A stretch of DNA of 64,000 nucleotides from Halopseudomonas pertucinogena (GTDB taxonomy: Bacteria > Pseudomonadota > Gammaproteobacteria > Pseudomonadales > Pseudomonadaceae): positions 992,001-1,056,000 of the forward strand of contig NZ_BMNN01000001.1 in assembly GCF_014646575.1 (NCBI RefSeq). The letters run 5' to 3'. The notes beneath the pieces are model-generated. The model worked only from the letters and a program-made list of their open reading frames with translations. It did not search any database and was not told where the DNA came from. The translations under genes were made by a program, and so were the position numbers. Of the stretch, positions 1 to 11,921 are shown in pieces. Numbering within the stretch: position 1 is the stretch's first letter; every line of letters starts with the position of its first letter.

Positions 1-1987
1 CAGCGAGAAACGCTGCGCGCATGGCCACTTCGGTCTTGCCGAAGCCGACATCCCCGCATACCAGGCGATCCATCGGCTGGTTGCTGGTCATGTCGCGGAT
101 GACCGCATCGATCGCAGCCTGCTGGTCTGCCGTTTCCTCGAAGGGGAAGGCCTCGGCGAAGGTCTGATAATCCTGATCAGGATCGTTGAAGCTGTAGCCC
201 TTGCGTGCGGCCCGGCGGGCGTAGACATCAAGCAGTTCGGCGGCGACGTCGCGGACCTTTTCCGCGGCCTTGCGCCGGGCCTTCTGCCACTGGTCGGAGC
301 CCAGGCGGTGCAGTGGCGCGTTGTCGGTTTCGGCACCGCTGTAGCGGGCGATCATGTGCAGGTTGGCGACCGGCACGTAGAGGGTGGCGTCGTCGGCGTA
401 CTGAAGCTTGAGGAATTCCGTCTCCTGACCTTCCACACTGAGGTTGACCAGTCCGCAGTAGCGTCCGACCCCGTGATCGATGTGTACCACCGGCGCGCCC
501 TCGCGCAGCTCGGTGAGGTTGCGGATGATGGCATCACCCAGATCCGTCGCCTTGCCGCGTCTGCGCCGCTGCATGACCCGCTGGCCGAACAGCTGGCTTT
601 CGGATATCACGGCGATCGCCGGGTCATTGCTCAGCAGCCCTTCGTCCACTGGAGCGATGGTGATGGCGCAGGTCTGGGTGCCTGTGACGAAGTCTGCCCA
701 GCTGTCCACCGGCTCGGGTTTGAGGGGAACCCGTGCCAGCAGCTCGATCAGGACCTCCCGGCGGCCAGCGGTCTCGGCTACGAAGAGGGTGCGACCGTCA
801 AAGTCGGCAAGGAAGCGTTCCAGCAACTGCAGCGGGCGCTCCAGCTTGTTATCCAGGGGCAGTTCCGGCGGTGGCGAGCAGTCGAAATTGGTCACCCCGG
901 CGGCGGCTGGCAGCGCGGTATCATGGCAGACGATACGCGGGTAGCCCTTGATCAGCGCAAAGCACTCTTCCACCGGCAGGAACAGCTCGGCCGGAGGCAG
1001 CAGAGGCCGTGTCGGGTCGATGCCCTGTTCCTCGTAGCGGTTGCGCACGTCAGTCCAGAACTGCGATGCGCTGTCCTCGATGCCCGGCAGGCTGAACAGC
1101 TGGGTGTTACCCGGCAGGTAGTCGAACAGGGTGCCCAGCTCCTCGAAGAACAGCGGCATGTAATATTCGATGCCCGGCGGTACCACGCCATCGCTCAGGT
1201 CCTGGTAGATGGGGCAGCGTCGATGGTCCACCTCGAAACGCTCGCGGAAGCGGGCGCGGAAGCCGGTGAGCGCGCTCTTGTCCAGCGGGAATTCACGGGC
1301 CGGCAGCAGGTGAATGTTCTCCACCCGGTCGATCGAGCGCTGGGTTTCGGGGTCGAAGGTGCGCAGGGTCTCGATCTCGTCGTCGAACAGGTCGATGCGA
1401 TAGGGCAGGCGGCTGCCCATCGGGTAGAGATCAAGGAGGGCGCCACGCACCGCATAGTCGCCATGTTCATAGACGGTATCGACGCAGCGGTAACCGGCGG
1501 CGTCGAGGTTCTGGCGCATGCGATCGATGTCCAGCTGCTGGCCCACCTTCAGCATCAGCACCGAGCCGCCGAGGAAGTTGCGCGGCGGCAGGCGATGCAG
1601 AAGGGTGATCATGGGCACCACCAGGATGCCCTGGTTGATCTGCGGCAGCCGGTACAGGGCCTCCAGCCGCTGGGAGATGATGTCCTGATGCGGGGAGAAC
1701 CTGTCGTAGGGCAGCGTTTCCCAGTCAGGGAAGCTGGTGACCGGCAACCGCGGGGCGAAAAAATGCAGCTCCTGTTCCAGGCGGTCTGCCTCGGCCGTGT
1801 CGCGGGTGATGACCAGGCTCAGGCCCTGGTGCTGCAGCGCCGCTTCGGCAATCGCCAGCGCCCGGGCGGCGGCCGGCAGGTTGCCCCAGGCGCTGCGGTT
1901 GCCGAGGCTGCTGCGCAGCGGTGCGGAGAAGAGAATCGGGGTGTCAGGCATGCTGATGTGGATGTCCGGTTTGGGCAAAACCGACAT
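1..1987 (-). CDS. mfd: Transcription-repair coupling factor Mfd (5' part, cut by window edge)
   Basis: The minus strand reads open from 1987 to the left edge, about 662 codons. The protein begins MSVLPKPDIH, and the start is supported by AAGGGG seven bases upstream of the ATG. It shows the UvrB-like N-terminal module (FPDWETLPYD, SPHQDIISQR, YRCVDTVYEHGDYAVRG), then the CarD-like RNA polymerase interaction domain (VVHIDHGVGRY). Just before the edge comes the translocase Walker A motif, GDVGFGKTEVAM. Mfd removes stalled RNA polymerase from DNA lesions and recruits UvrA. The rest of the helicase domain lies outside the window. It is divergent from terC. A second in-frame ATG at 1951 is less likely because it lacks that ribosome site. 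Confidence 0.95.
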   Translation of the reverse strand, partial: MSVLPKPDIHISMPDTPILFSAPLRSSLGNRSAWGNLPAAARALAIAEAALQHQGLSLVITRDTAEADRLEQELHFFAPRLPVTSFPDWETLPYDRFSPHQDIISQRLEALYRLPQINQGILVVPMITLLHRLPPRNFLGGSVLMLKVGQQLDIDRMRQNLDAAGYRCVDTVYEHGDYAVRGALLDLYPMGSRLPYRIDLFDDEIETLRTFDPETQRSIDRVENIHLLPAREFPLDKSALTGFRARFRERFEVDHRRCPIYQDLSDGVVPPGIEYYMPLFFEELGTLFDYLPGNTQLFSLPGIEDSASQFWTDVRNRYEEQGIDPTRPLLPPAELFLPVEECFALIKGYPRIVCHDTALPAAAGVTNFDCSPPPELPLDNKLERPLQLLERFLADFDGRTLFVAETAGRREVLIELLARVPLKPEPVDSWADFVTGTQTCAITIAPVDEGLLSNDPAIAVISESQLFGQRVMQRRRRGKATDLGDAIIRNLTELREGAPVVHIDHGVGRYCGLVNLSVEGQETEFLKLQYADDATLYVPVANLHMIARYSGAETDNAPLHRLGSDQWQKARRKAAEKVRDVAAELLDVYARRAARKGYSFNDPDQDYQTFAEAFPFEETADQQAAIDAVIRDMTSNQPMDRLVCGDVGFGKTEVAMRAAFLA

Positions 1988-2175
1988 TTTAACCCCTTGT
2001 TGCCTTCCCTGCAGGTTAAAGGGCAATTTCCGGGAGCAAGCGGCAGCTTCGCTTGTCAGAGCAAAAGAGGCGGTTATATCATGAGCGCCGCATGACGCCG
2101 GGCCCCTCTGGCGGTGGTTGGCCACCGTGATGTCGGAGTCATGAGTTAACCCAAATACTTGTCTGGAGGGGCTGT

Positions 2176-3156
2176 ATGGACTCGCTGGTTTCCTTTCTCG
2201 CTACACCTTTTCTCGGCACTGCCGCCTGGCAGTGGTTCGCGTTCCTCGCCATCGTGCTGGCCATTCTCGCCTTCGACCTCGGGGTGCTGCACCGTGATGA
2301 GCACGAGATCGAGGTGCGCGAGAGCCTGCTGCTGTACAGCGGCTACTTCACCGTCGGCATCCTGTTCGGCCTGTGGGTCTGGTTCGACCGCGGGGCGGCC
2401 AGCGGGCTGGAGTTCTACACCGGCTTCCTGATTGAACAGTCGCTGTCGATGGACAACGTCTTTGTCATGGCGATGATCCTCGGTTTCTTCGGTATTCCGC
2501 GTATCTATCAGCACCGGGTGCTGTTCTGGGGCATTCTCGGAGTGATCATCCTGCGGGCGATCATGATCGGTCTGGGTGCTGCGCTGGTGCAGGAGTTCGA
2601 GTGGATCCTGTATATCTTCGGCGTGTTCCTGCTGTTCTCTGGTGTGAAGATGTTCTTCAGCAAGGACCAGGAAGAGCACCAGGACTTTTCCCAGAACGCG
2701 GTGGTGCGTTTCATCCGCAAGCGCTTCCGGGTGACAGACGAACTGCACGGGTCGCATTTCTTCGTCCGCCTGCCTGACAAGACCGGCAAGGTGGTGCTGT
2801 TTGCCACCCCGCTGTTCCTGGCTCTGGTGCTGATCGAGCTGGCGGATCTGGTGTTTGCGGTAGACAGCGTGCCGGCCATCTTCGCCATCACCCAGGACCC
2901 GTTCATTGTCTATACCTCGAACATCTTCGCGATCCTCGGGCTGCGTTCCCTGTATTTCGCCCTGGCTGCGCTGATGCACCGCTTCGTCTATCTCAAGTAT
3001 GCGCTGGCTCTGGTGCTGGTCTTCATCGGCTGCAAGATCCTGCTGCACGGCCTGGACATCAAGATCCATGCGGGTGTTTCGCTGGGGGTCACCTTCACGC
3101 TGCTGGCCGGCGGGGTGTTGCTGTCGCTCTACAGTACGCGCAAGTCGGCGGCTTGA
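2176..3156 (+). CDS. TerC/Alx family integral membrane protein
   Basis: A 326-residue protein with about eight or nine hydrophobic segments. It carries the TerC signatures EQSLSMDNVFVMAMI near residue 90 and ELADLVFAVDSVPAI near 225, whose acidic residues lie within membrane helices. Family members are linked to tellurite resistance and, for Alx/MntX-type proteins, to manganese export and metal loading of exported proteins. Which substrate applies here cannot be read from the sequence. The ribosome site GGAGGGG lies just upstream (2164-2170). Upstream sequence was checked for the manganese riboswitch that often precedes alx; nothing convincing was seen. The gene is single, divergent from mfd, and lies where related genomes have gap next to mfd. 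Confidence 0.88.
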   Translation: MDSLVSFLATPFLGTAAWQWFAFLAIVLAILAFDLGVLHRDEHEIEVRESLLLYSGYFTVGILFGLWVWFDRGAASGLEFYTGFLIEQSLSMDNVFVMAMILGFFGIPRIYQHRVLFWGILGVIILRAIMIGLGAALVQEFEWILYIFGVFLLFSGVKMFFSKDQEEHQDFSQNAVVRFIRKRFRVTDELHGSHFFVRLPDKTGKVVLFATPLFLALVLIELADLVFAVDSVPAIFAITQDPFIVYTSNIFAILGLRSLYFALAALMHRFVYLKYALALVLVFIGCKILLHGLDIKIHAGVSLGVTFTLLAGGVLLSLYSTRKSAA

Positions 3157-3158
3157 CA

Positions 3159-3175
3159 CCAGCGGCCCCCGCTGG
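3159..3175 (+). terminator. Short GC-rich hairpin after terC
   Basis: Seven-base perfect stem CCAGCGG/CCGCTGG with a CCC loop starting just after the terC stop codon. There is no clear T-run, so it may act as a weak or Rho-assisted terminator or only protect the 3' end. Confidence 0.35.
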
Positions 3176-3210
3176 CGAGCACCCGGGGTGGGGCTTTGGT
3201 CGTCAGGTCA

Positions 3211-3239
3211 TTGCCTCTCCGGGCAGCTGGAAGCATAAT
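3211..3239 (+). promoter_or_regulatory. Candidate sigma-70 promoter of gap
   Basis: TTGCCT (3211-3216), a 17-base spacer and CATAAT (3234-3239) stand about 40 bases before the gap start. Spacing is ideal and both hexamers match the consensus at four or five of six positions. No transcript data are available. Confidence 0.5.
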
Positions 3240-3278
3240 ATCGGCCCCCTTTAGATCCCTGACCTGGAAGGAAGAACT

Positions 3279-4718
3279 GTGACTCAAGCCCAATACGAGC
3301 AATGCCTGGACAATTGGACTGATCGCGAAGCGACTGCCGAGGCGATGATTCCCCTGATCGGACGCCTGTATCGTGAAAATAACGTGGTCACCTCCATTTA
3401 TGGCCGCGCGCTGGTCAACCGTTCGGTAATCAGCCTGCTCAAGTCCCATCGCTTTGCTCGCCAGATTGATGACAATGAGTTGTCCGTGCACGACACCTAC
3501 CCGGTCATCAAGGCGCTGATGGACCTGAATCTGGGCCCGGCTTCCATCGATCTGGCCCGTCTGGTAGTCAAGTTCCAGAAGGAGGGCGCCGGTGATCTGG
3601 ACACCTTCCTGCGTCGCGAGCTGGCCAGTGTCATCGGTCGCAAGGGCGAGAAGCGCCAGGGTCGTGATGTGGTTCTCTATGGCTTCGGTCGCATCGGTCG
3701 TCTGCTGGCACGCATTCTGGTTGAAAAGGCCGGTGCGGGTGATGGTCTGCGTCTGCGGGCGGTTGTGGTGCGCAAGGGTGCCGAGAACGACCTGGCCAAG
3801 CGCGCCAGTCTGCTGCGCCGCGACTCGGTGCATGGTTCTTTCCAGGGCACCATCACCATCGACGAAGAGAACAACACGCTGACCGCCAACGGCACCCGGA
3901 TTCAGTTCATCTACGCCAGCGACCCGAGCACTGTGAATTATGCCGCCTATGGCATCAAGGACGCACTGCTGGTGGACAACACCGGTGTCTGGCGCGACGA
4001 GGCGGGCCTGTCCCAGCACCTCAAGTGTGACGGTATCAGCCAGGTGCTGTTGACTGCTCCGGGCAAGGGCGACCTGAAGAACATCGTGCACGGCATCAAC
4101 CACAGCTGGATCACCCCGGAAGACAAGATCGTTTCCGCGGCTTCCTGCACCACCAACGCCATTGTGCCGGTGCTCAAGGCGATCAACGACAAGTTCGGTA
4201 TCAAGAATGGCCACGTTGAAACGGTTCACTCCTATACCAACGACCAGAATCTGATCGACAACTTCCACAAGGGTAACCGCCGTGGTCGCAGTGCTGCCCT
4301 GAACATGGTGATCACCGAGACCGGTGCTGCCAAGGCCGTGGCCAAGGCGCTTCCGGAGCTGAGCGGCAAGCTGAGCGGCAACGCCATCCGCGTGCCGACC
4401 CCGAACGTGTCCATGGCGATCCTGAACCTGAACCTGAACACTGCCACCAACCGTGAGGAAGTCAACGAGTACCTGCGCTATATGGCGCTGCACTCCGACC
4501 TGCACAAGCAGATCGACTTCACCAACAGTCAGGAAGTGGTCTCCACCGACTTTGTCGGCTCCCGCCACGCGGGAGTGGTGGACGCCGAGGCGACCATCTG
4601 CAACGACGACCGGGTCATCCTCTACGTCTGGTACGACAACGAGTTCGGTTACAGCTGCCAGGTGGTACGGGTGCTCGAGGACATGGCTGGTGTCAATCCC
4701 CCGGCCTTTCCCGCGTAA
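3279..4718 (+). CDS. gap: Glyceraldehyde-3-phosphate dehydrogenase, long form with N-terminal extension
   Basis: A 479-residue protein. The classical GAPDH fold starts only around residue 131: GFGRIGR of the NAD-binding fold is at 135-141 and the catalytic cysteine (SAASCTTN) is Cys290. The first roughly 130 residues are an extra helical domain not found in the usual 330-residue enzyme. It is full-length and in frame, so it is a real extension, not a fusion error. The enzyme interconverts glyceraldehyde-3-phosphate and 1,3-bisphosphoglycerate. In pseudomonads this long paralogue next to mfd is probably used in gluconeogenesis, an inference from memory of the family. A strong terminator follows, so the gene is likely monocistronic. 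Confidence 0.93.
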   Translation: MTQAQYEQCLDNWTDREATAEAMIPLIGRLYRENNVVTSIYGRALVNRSVISLLKSHRFARQIDDNELSVHDTYPVIKALMDLNLGPASIDLARLVVKFQKEGAGDLDTFLRRELASVIGRKGEKRQGRDVVLYGFGRIGRLLARILVEKAGAGDGLRLRAVVVRKGAENDLAKRASLLRRDSVHGSFQGTITIDEENNTLTANGTRIQFIYASDPSTVNYAAYGIKDALLVDNTGVWRDEAGLSQHLKCDGISQVLLTAPGKGDLKNIVHGINHSWITPEDKIVSAASCTTNAIVPVLKAINDKFGIKNGHVETVHSYTNDQNLIDNFHKGNRRGRSAALNMVITETGAAKAVAKALPELSGKLSGNAIRVPTPNVSMAILNLNLNTATNREEVNEYLRYMALHSDLHKQIDFTNSQEVVSTDFVGSRHAGVVDAEATICNDDRVILYVWYDNEFGYSCQVVRVLEDMAGVNPPAFPA

Positions 4719-4730
4719 CATCCGGTAACC

Positions 4731-4762
4731 AACAAAAAAGGCGCTTCGGCGCCTTTTTTGTT
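4731..4762 (+). terminator. Strong intrinsic terminator after gap
   Basis: Perfect 14-base stem with TTCG tetraloop: AACAAAAAAGGCGC, TTCG, then the exact complement ending in a T-run. The symmetric A/T flanks would let it work in both directions. Confidence 0.9.
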
Positions 4763-6383
<1,621 letters not shown>

Positions 6384-6386
6384 TCC

Positions 6387-7598
6387 ATGGGCTTGCGTAA
6401 TTATCTGGACAAGATCGAACACCACTTCGAAAGTGGCGGACGTCTCGAGAAGTGGTACCCGTTGTACGAGGCGGTGGACACCTTCCTCTACAAGCCGGCG
6501 AGTGTGACTCGCACCACGGCCCACGTGCGCGATGGCATCGACCTCAAGCGCATGATGATCACCGTGTGGCTGTGCACCTTCCCGGCGATGTTCTTCGGTA
6601 TGTGGAACGTAGGCTACCAGGCTAACAGCATCTTTGCCGCCAACCCCGATCTGTTGGCTGAGCAGGAAGGCTGGCGTCTGGCGCTCACCGGCATGCTGGC
6701 AGGGTTTGACCCGAGCAGTATCTGGGACAACATCGTCTACGGCGCGACCTGGTTCCTGCCCATTTACCTGGTGACCTTTGTGGTCGGTGGGTTCTGGGAG
6801 GTGCTCTTTGCCAGTATCCGCCGGCATGAGGTGAACGAAGGCTTCTTCGTGACTTCAGTGTTGTTTGCGCTGATCTTGCCTCCGAGTATTCCGCTATGGC
6901 AGGTAGCCCTGGGCATCAGCTTCGGCGTAGTGATCGGCAAGGAAGTCTTCGGTGGGACAGGCAAGAACTTCCTCAACCCGGCGCTGACCGGACGCGCGTT
7001 CCTGTTCTTTGCCTACCCGGCGCAGATTTCCGGTGATGCTGTCTGGGCGGCGGTCGACGGATTCTCCGGCGCCACGGCTCTGAGCGTGGCCGGTGCCGGC
7101 GGCATTCAGGCAGTGATCGATGGCGGCCTGAGCTGGATGGATGCCTTCATCGGCACTATGCAGGGTTCCATCGGCGAAACCAGCACGCTGGCCATCTTCA
7201 TCGGTGGTGCCGTGCTGCTGATGACCAAAATCGCGTCCTGGCGCATCGTGGCCGGTGTGATGATCGGCATGATCGCGCTGAGCACCCTGTTCAACTTCCT
7301 CGGTTCGGAGACTAACCCGATGTTCTCCATGCCCTGGTACTGGCACATGGTAACCGGCGGTTTTGCCTTCGGCATGATTTTCATGGCCACCGACCCGGTC
7401 TCCGCTTCGATGACCAATACCGGCAAGTGGGTTTTCGGCATCCTGATCGGTGTCATGGTGGTGCTCATCCGCGTGGTCAACCCGGCGTTCCCGGAGGGCA
7501 TGATGCTGGCGATCCTGTTTGCCAACCTCTGTGCACCTCTGATCGACCACTTCGTAGTCAAGGCGAATATCAAGCGGAGGCTGGCGCGCAATGTCTAA
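6387..7598 (+). CDS. nqrB: Na+-translocating NADH:quinone reductase subunit B
   Basis: 403-residue polytopic membrane subunit. The FMN attachment motif SGAT is present (GFSGATALS), with Thr230 as the residue expected to carry covalent FMN through a phosphoester bond. NqrB binds riboflavin and FMN and forms much of the sodium path. It overlaps nqrC by eight bases, implying translational coupling. The flavin transferase needed for its maturation, ApbE, is encoded downstream in the same operon. Confidence 0.96.
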   Translation: MGLRNYLDKIEHHFESGGRLEKWYPLYEAVDTFLYKPASVTRTTAHVRDGIDLKRMMITVWLCTFPAMFFGMWNVGYQANSIFAANPDLLAEQEGWRLALTGMLAGFDPSSIWDNIVYGATWFLPIYLVTFVVGGFWEVLFASIRRHEVNEGFFVTSVLFALILPPSIPLWQVALGISFGVVIGKEVFGGTGKNFLNPALTGRAFLFFAYPAQISGDAVWAAVDGFSGATALSVAGAGGIQAVIDGGLSWMDAFIGTMQGSIGETSTLAIFIGGAVLLMTKIASWRIVAGVMIGMIALSTLFNFLGSETNPMFSMPWYWHMVTGGFAFGMIFMATDPVSASMTNTGKWVFGILIGVMVVLIRVVNPAFPEGMMLAILFANLCAPLIDHFVVKANIKRRLARNV

Positions 7599-8382
7599 TC
7601 AGAAAGAATCTACCGCTCGCACGCTGCTGGTCGCGTTGTTGGTCTGTCTGGTGTGTTCAGTGCTGGTGGCCGGTGCGGCCGTCGCGCTCAAGCCCATTCA
7701 GCTGGTGAACAGCCAGCTCGACAAGCAGCGCAACATCCTGGCAATTGCCGGTCTGGGTGATCCGGCCATGACCGCCGCAGAGGTGCAAGGCCTGTTCGAC
7801 GAGCGTATCGTCGCCCGACTGGTGGACCTGGAAACGGGCCAGTTCAGCGATCAGTACGACCCGACGACTTTCGACCCCGTGGCAGCGGCCCGGGAACCGA
7901 GCATGAGCCGTGTTCTGACCGGGGGTGAGGATATTGCCTCAATCAAGCGTCGGGAGCAGTTCAGTGTGGTCTACGTCGTCGAGGACGCCAACGGCGATAT
8001 GGAAACTCTGGTACTGCCGATCCGCGGTTACGGGCTGTGGTCCACGCTGCACGGTTTCCTGGCGCTGGAAAGCGACCTGACCACGGTTCAGGGCATGGGC
8101 TTCTATCAGCATGCGGAGACCCCCGGTCTCGGTGGCGAGGTGGATAATCCGCGGTGGCGTGGCCAGTGGCTCGGAAAGCAGGTCTTCGACGAAAGTGGCG
8201 ATATAGCCATCCGCGTAGTGAAGGGCAGTGCGGCTACCAGCGGCCCGGAGGCGGCGCATGAAATCGACGGGCTGGCCGGCGCCACTCTGACCGCCAATGG
8301 TGTCAACAACCTGTTGCACTTCTGGTTGGGTGAGAACGGCTTCGGTGCCTTCATCAACAATCTTCGCGCAGGGGAGGTCTGA
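7591..8382 (+). CDS. nqrC: Na+-translocating NADH:quinone reductase subunit C
   Basis: 263 residues with one N-terminal membrane anchor (about residues 10-32) and a periplasmic FMN-binding domain. The flavinylation motif DGLAGATLT places the FMN-carrying threonine at Thr232. It transfers electrons between NqrF/D/E centres and NqrB. The start overlaps the end of nqrB by eight bases. Confidence 0.96.
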   Translation: MSNQKESTARTLLVALLVCLVCSVLVAGAAVALKPIQLVNSQLDKQRNILAIAGLGDPAMTAAEVQGLFDERIVARLVDLETGQFSDQYDPTTFDPVAAAREPSMSRVLTGGEDIASIKRREQFSVVYVVEDANGDMETLVLPIRGYGLWSTLHGFLALESDLTTVQGMGFYQHAETPGLGGEVDNPRWRGQWLGKQVFDESGDIAIRVVKGSAATSGPEAAHEIDGLAGATLTANGVNNLLHFWLGENGFGAFINNLRAGEV

Positions 8383-8384
8383 TC

Positions 8385-9053
8385 ATGTCCAAGCACACAA
8401 TCAGTGGTGTCCTGCTGGATCCCATTTTCAAGAATAACCCGATCGGCTTGCAGATCCTGGGTATCTGCTCGGCGCTGGCGGTCACTTCCAACCTCAAGAC
8501 CTCGCTGGTCATGTGTATCGCACTGACGCTGGTAGCGGGCTTCTCCAGCATGTTCATTTCCATGATCCGCAGTCAGATTCCCAGCGCGATCCGGATGATC
8601 GTGCAGGTGGTGATCATCGCATCGCTGGTGATCGTGGTCGATCAGGTGCTCAAGGCCTTTGCCTATGCGTTGAGCAAGCAGTTGTCGGTATTCGTTGGTC
8701 TGATCATTACCAACTGTATCGTCATGGGGCGTGCCGAGGGTTTCGCCATGCAGAACCCGCCGGTGCTGTCGTTCTTCGATGGCATCGGTAATGGCCTGGG
8801 ATACAGCGTCATGCTGCTGGCGCTGGGTTTTGTCCGGGAGCTGCTGGGTGCCGGTTCGCTGTTTGGCTACACCATTCTGCCGACCATCAATAACGGCGGC
8901 TGGTATCTGCCCAATGGCATGCTGCTGTTGCCACCTTCGGCGTTCTTCCTGATCGGACTCTTCATCTGGGCGCTGCGCTCCTGGAAGCGTGACCAGATCG
9001 AAGTGCCGGACTACCAGATGGCACCTCAGGTATCCAACAAGGAGGCCTACTGA
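8385..9053 (+). CDS. nqrD: Na+-translocating NADH:quinone reductase subunit D
   Basis: 222-residue integral membrane subunit with six predicted helices. It keeps the conserved cysteines in LGICSALAV (about Cys28) and [11 protein letters not shown], which with the pair in NqrE ligate the intramembrane iron centre. It ends in the base where nqrE begins (TGATG), a coupled junction. It is homologous to NqrE and to RnfA/RnfE. Confidence 0.96.
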   Translation: MSKHTISGVLLDPIFKNNPIGLQILGICSALAVTSNLKTSLVMCIALTLVAGFSSMFISMIRSQIPSAIRMIVQVVIIASLVIVVDQVLKAFAYALSKQLSVFVGLIITNCIVMGRAEGFAMQNPPVLSFFDGIGNGLGYSVMLLALGFVRELLGAGSLFGYTILPTINNGGWYLPNGMLLLPPSAFFLIGLFIWALRSWKRDQIEVPDYQMAPQVSNKEAY

Positions 9054-9661
9054 TGGAGCATTACATCAGTCTCTTCGTCAAGGCGGTGTTCGTCGAGAAC
9101 ATGGCCCTGGCTTTCTTCCTCGGCATGTGTACCTTCCTGGCGATTTCCAAGAAGGTCGAAACTGCCCTGATGCTGGGTATTGCCGTGGTCGTGGTGCAGG
9201 TGGTCACCGTTCCGGCGAACAACCTGCTGTATACCTATGTATTGCGCGATGGCGCCCTGGCCTGGGCCGGTCTGCCCGAGGCGGATCTGAGTTTCCTCGG
9301 TCTGCTGTGTTACATCGGCCTGATCGCGGCGCTGGTACAGATCATGGAAATGGTCATGGACAAGTACATCCCGGCCCTCTATGGCGCGCTGGGTATCTTC
9401 CTGCCATTGATCACCGTGAACTGCGCGATCATGGGTGGCACCCTGTTCATGGTCGAGCGCGACTACAACTTCAGCGAGAGTGTGGTCTACGGTGTTGGCT
9501 CCGGGCTGTCCTGGGCGCTCGCCATCGTGCTGCTGGCCGCGATCCGTGAAAAGCTGAAGTACAGTGATGTCCCCGAAGGGCTGCGCGGCCTGGGCATTAC
9601 CTTCATCACCGTGGGCCTGATGTCGCTGGGCTTCATGTCCTTCTCCGGCGTGCAACTGTAA
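9053..9661 (+). CDS. nqrE: Na+-translocating NADH:quinone reductase subunit E
   Basis: 202-residue membrane subunit. Cys26 (FLGMCTFLA) and the cysteine in TVNCAIMGG are the partners of the NqrD cysteines in the intramembrane Fe-S centre. The two proteins have inverted topology in the complex. It is complete, and its stop codon TAA overlaps the ribosome site of nqrF. Confidence 0.96.
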   Translation: MEHYISLFVKAVFVENMALAFFLGMCTFLAISKKVETALMLGIAVVVVQVVTVPANNLLYTYVLRDGALAWAGLPEADLSFLGLLCYIGLIAALVQIMEMVMDKYIPALYGALGIFLPLITVNCAIMGGTLFMVERDYNFSESVVYGVGSGLSWALAIVLLAAIREKLKYSDVPEGLRGLGITFITVGLMSLGFMSFSGVQL

Positions 9662-9670
9662 GGAATGGAC

Positions 9671-10897
9671 ATGTCGATCGTAGATATACTGTTACCCATC
9701 GGAATGTTCACCGGTATCGTGCTGGCACTGGTGGTGATCATTCTTCTGGCTCGTTCCCGTCTGGTATCCAGCGGGGACGTGAACATCGAAATCAATGGCG
9801 AGCGGACCATCACCGTTCCCGCCGGTGGCAAGCTGCTCGGTACGCTTGCCGACAACGGTATCTTTCTCTCCTCCGCCTGTGGCGGCGGGGGCACCTGTGC
9901 GCAGTGCAAATGCATTGTTGAGAGCGGTGGCGGCGGCATGCTGGCCACCGAAGAGTCCCACTTCAACAAGCGCGAGGCCCGGGAAGGCTGGCGCCTGTCC
10001 TGCCAGACCCCGGTCAAGCAGGACATGAAGATCGAAGTTCCGGAAGAGGTGTTCGGAGTCAAGAAGTGGGAGTGCGTAGTTGAGTCCAACCCGAACGTGG
10101 CGACTTTCATCAAGGAGCTGACACTGCGCCTGCCGGAAGGGGAAGACGTCAATTTCCGCGCCGGCGGCTACGTGCAGCTGGAGTGCCCGCCGCACACCGT
10201 GCATTACAAGGATTTCGACATCCAGCCGGAGTTTCATCCGGACTGGGACAAATTCGACATCTGGCGGTATGTGTCGAAAGTCGAGGAGCCGACCATCCGC
10301 GCCTACTCGATGGCCAACTATCCGGAAGAGAAGGGCATCGTCAAGTTCAACATTCGTGTTGCCACGCCGCCGCCCGGCGAGGACGACATCCCGCCGGGGA
10401 TCATGTCATCCTATGTCTTCAGCCTCAAGCCGGGTGACAAGGTCACGGTATACGGCCCGTTCGGCGATTTCTTCGCCAAGGATACCGATGCCGAGATGGT
10501 TTTCATCGGTGGTGGCGCAGGCATGGCTCCGATGCGTTCGCACATCATGGATCAGCTGCTGCGTATCAAGACCAAGCGCAAGATCTCCTTCTGGTATGGC
10601 GCCCGCTCCCTGCGCGAAGCCTTCTACGTGGAGGAGTACGACAAGCTGGCTGCCGAGCACGAGAATTTCGAATGGCATCTGGCCCTGTCCGACGCGCTGC
10701 CGGAGGATAACTGGGATGGGCCGACCGGCTTCATTCATAACGTGCTCTACGAGAACTACCTCAAGGACCACCCGGCCCCCGAGGATTGCGAGTTCTACAT
10801 GTGCGGTCCGCCGATGATGAACGCCTCGGTGATCAAGATGCTGGAAGACCTCGGCGTGGAGCCTGAGAACATCCTGCTTGATGACTTCGGCGGCTGA
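9671..10897 (+). CDS. nqrF: Na+-translocating NADH:quinone reductase subunit F
   Basis: 408 residues. An N-terminal membrane helix is followed by a plant-type 2Fe-2S domain with Cys70, Cys76, Cys79 ([11 protein letters not shown]) and about Cys111 (LSCQTP). A ferredoxin-reductase-like FAD/NADH domain follows ([27 protein letters not shown]). It accepts electrons from NADH and starts the internal electron chain. The ATG at 9671 is chosen because AAGGA lies six bases upstream; the ATG at 9665 directly abuts that site. Confidence 0.95.
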   Translation: MSIVDILLPIGMFTGIVLALVVIILLARSRLVSSGDVNIEINGERTITVPAGGKLLGTLADNGIFLSSACGGGGTCAQCKCIVESGGGGMLATEESHFNKREAREGWRLSCQTPVKQDMKIEVPEEVFGVKKWECVVESNPNVATFIKELTLRLPEGEDVNFRAGGYVQLECPPHTVHYKDFDIQPEFHPDWDKFDIWRYVSKVEEPTIRAYSMANYPEEKGIVKFNIRVATPPPGEDDIPPGIMSSYVFSLKPGDKVTVYGPFGDFFAKDTDAEMVFIGGGAGMAPMRSHIMDQLLRIKTKRKISFWYGARSLREAFYVEEYDKLAAEHENFEWHLALSDALPEDNWDGPTGFIHNVLYENYLKDHPAPEDCEFYMCGPPMMNASVIKMLEDLGVEPENILLDDFGG

Positions 10898-10898
10898 C

Positions 10899-11918
10899 AT
10901 GTGGCGTCGCTGCGTCCGGTTGCTGGGAGTTGCCGCGCTGGCGGCAACTCTGCCCGGCTGCTTCAATCCTGCGGATACCGTGGCCGAGATCTACGGCACC
11001 ACCATGGGCAGCACCTATTCCATCAAGTGGGTGGAGGAGGAGGGCGTGCCGTCGCCGGATCGGGTGAAGGGCATAGTGGACCAGATGCTCGAAGAGTTCG
11101 AGAGCGAGGCGTCCACCTGGCGTCCGGATTCGGCGCTGTCGCGCTTCAACCGCGCCCCAGCCGGTACCTGCCGGGAAATGCCTGGCTCGATCATCGATCT
11201 GGTGTTGCTCGCCCAGCAACTCCATGCCCAGAGCGGGGGCAGCTTCGATCTGACGGTAGGGCCGCTGATGGCGCTCTGGGGGTTTCATGGTGAGCAGGGC
11301 CCACAGGTGCCGGATCAGCATCAGATCACCCAGACCATGCAGCGGGTCGGCCAGCAATACCTGCGGGTCGAAGGCTCGCAGTTATGCAAGGACCGGCCTC
11401 TGGAGCTGGACATCAGCGGCATTGCTGCAGGTTACATGATCGACCGCGTGGCCGAACGTCTCATTGCCATGGGCGTCAAAAGCTATATGGTGGAGATCAC
11501 CGGCGAGCTGAAGGCGGAAGGCGTCAAACCCGGCGGCAATCCATGGCGTATCGCCGTGGAGGAGCCCCGCGATGACAACCGGGTTGCTCAACTGGTGCTG
11601 CCACTGCGTGGTTTCGGAATATCCACCTCCGGTGACTACCGCAACTATTTCGAACACGAAGGCCAGCGCTATTCGCACACGTTCGATCCGCTCAGCGGCA
11701 AGCCGGTGCTGCAGGACCTCGCCGCAGTAACAGTCTTGCATCCCTCGGCTGCCTGGGCCGACGGCCTGTCGACCGTGCTGCTGGTCAAGGGCAGTGATGC
11801 AGGCTGGGATCATGCCCTGGCGGCGGACCTGCCGGCGCTGTTCGTTATCCGCGAGGGGAACGGCTTCGTATCGCGAAGCACCCCCCGCTTCAAGGCCCTG
11901 CAACAGGGCGAGGAGTAG
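10899..11918 (+). CDS. apbE: FAD:protein FMN transferase (ApbE), lipoprotein
   Basis: 339 residues. A lipoprotein signal ends in the lipobox LPGC, followed by an ApbE domain with GTTMGSTYS, DISGIAAGYMID and SHTFDPLSG. ApbE uses FAD as donor to attach FMN to the SGAT/AGAT threonines of NqrB and NqrC, so its place after nqrF fits. The ATG at 10899 starts right after the nqrF stop and gives a normal lipoprotein leader. In-frame starts inside nqrF (TTG 10878, ATG 10881) would put extra residues before the signal peptide and are less likely. Confidence 0.93.
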   Translation: MWRRCVRLLGVAALAATLPGCFNPADTVAEIYGTTMGSTYSIKWVEEEGVPSPDRVKGIVDQMLEEFESEASTWRPDSALSRFNRAPAGTCREMPGSIIDLVLLAQQLHAQSGGSFDLTVGPLMALWGFHGEQGPQVPDQHQITQTMQRVGQQYLRVEGSQLCKDRPLELDISGIAAGYMIDRVAERLIAMGVKSYMVEITGELKAEGVKPGGNPWRIAVEEPRDDNRVAQLVLPLRGFGISTSGDYRNYFEHEGQRYSHTFDPLSGKPVLQDLAAVTVLHPSAAWADGLSTVLLVKGSDAGWDHALAADLPALFVIREGNGFVSRSTPRFKALQQGEE

Positions 11919-11921
11919 AAC

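Noticed and set aside
308-2095. Long plus-strand open frame of 595 codons opposite mfd
   Set aside because: It is the antisense shadow of a clear mfd reading frame; composition is Gln/Val/His-rich and shows no domain.
2096-2175. Possible manganese (yybP-ykoY) riboswitch before terC
   Set aside because: The region is short and none of the conserved riboswitch loops could be seen.
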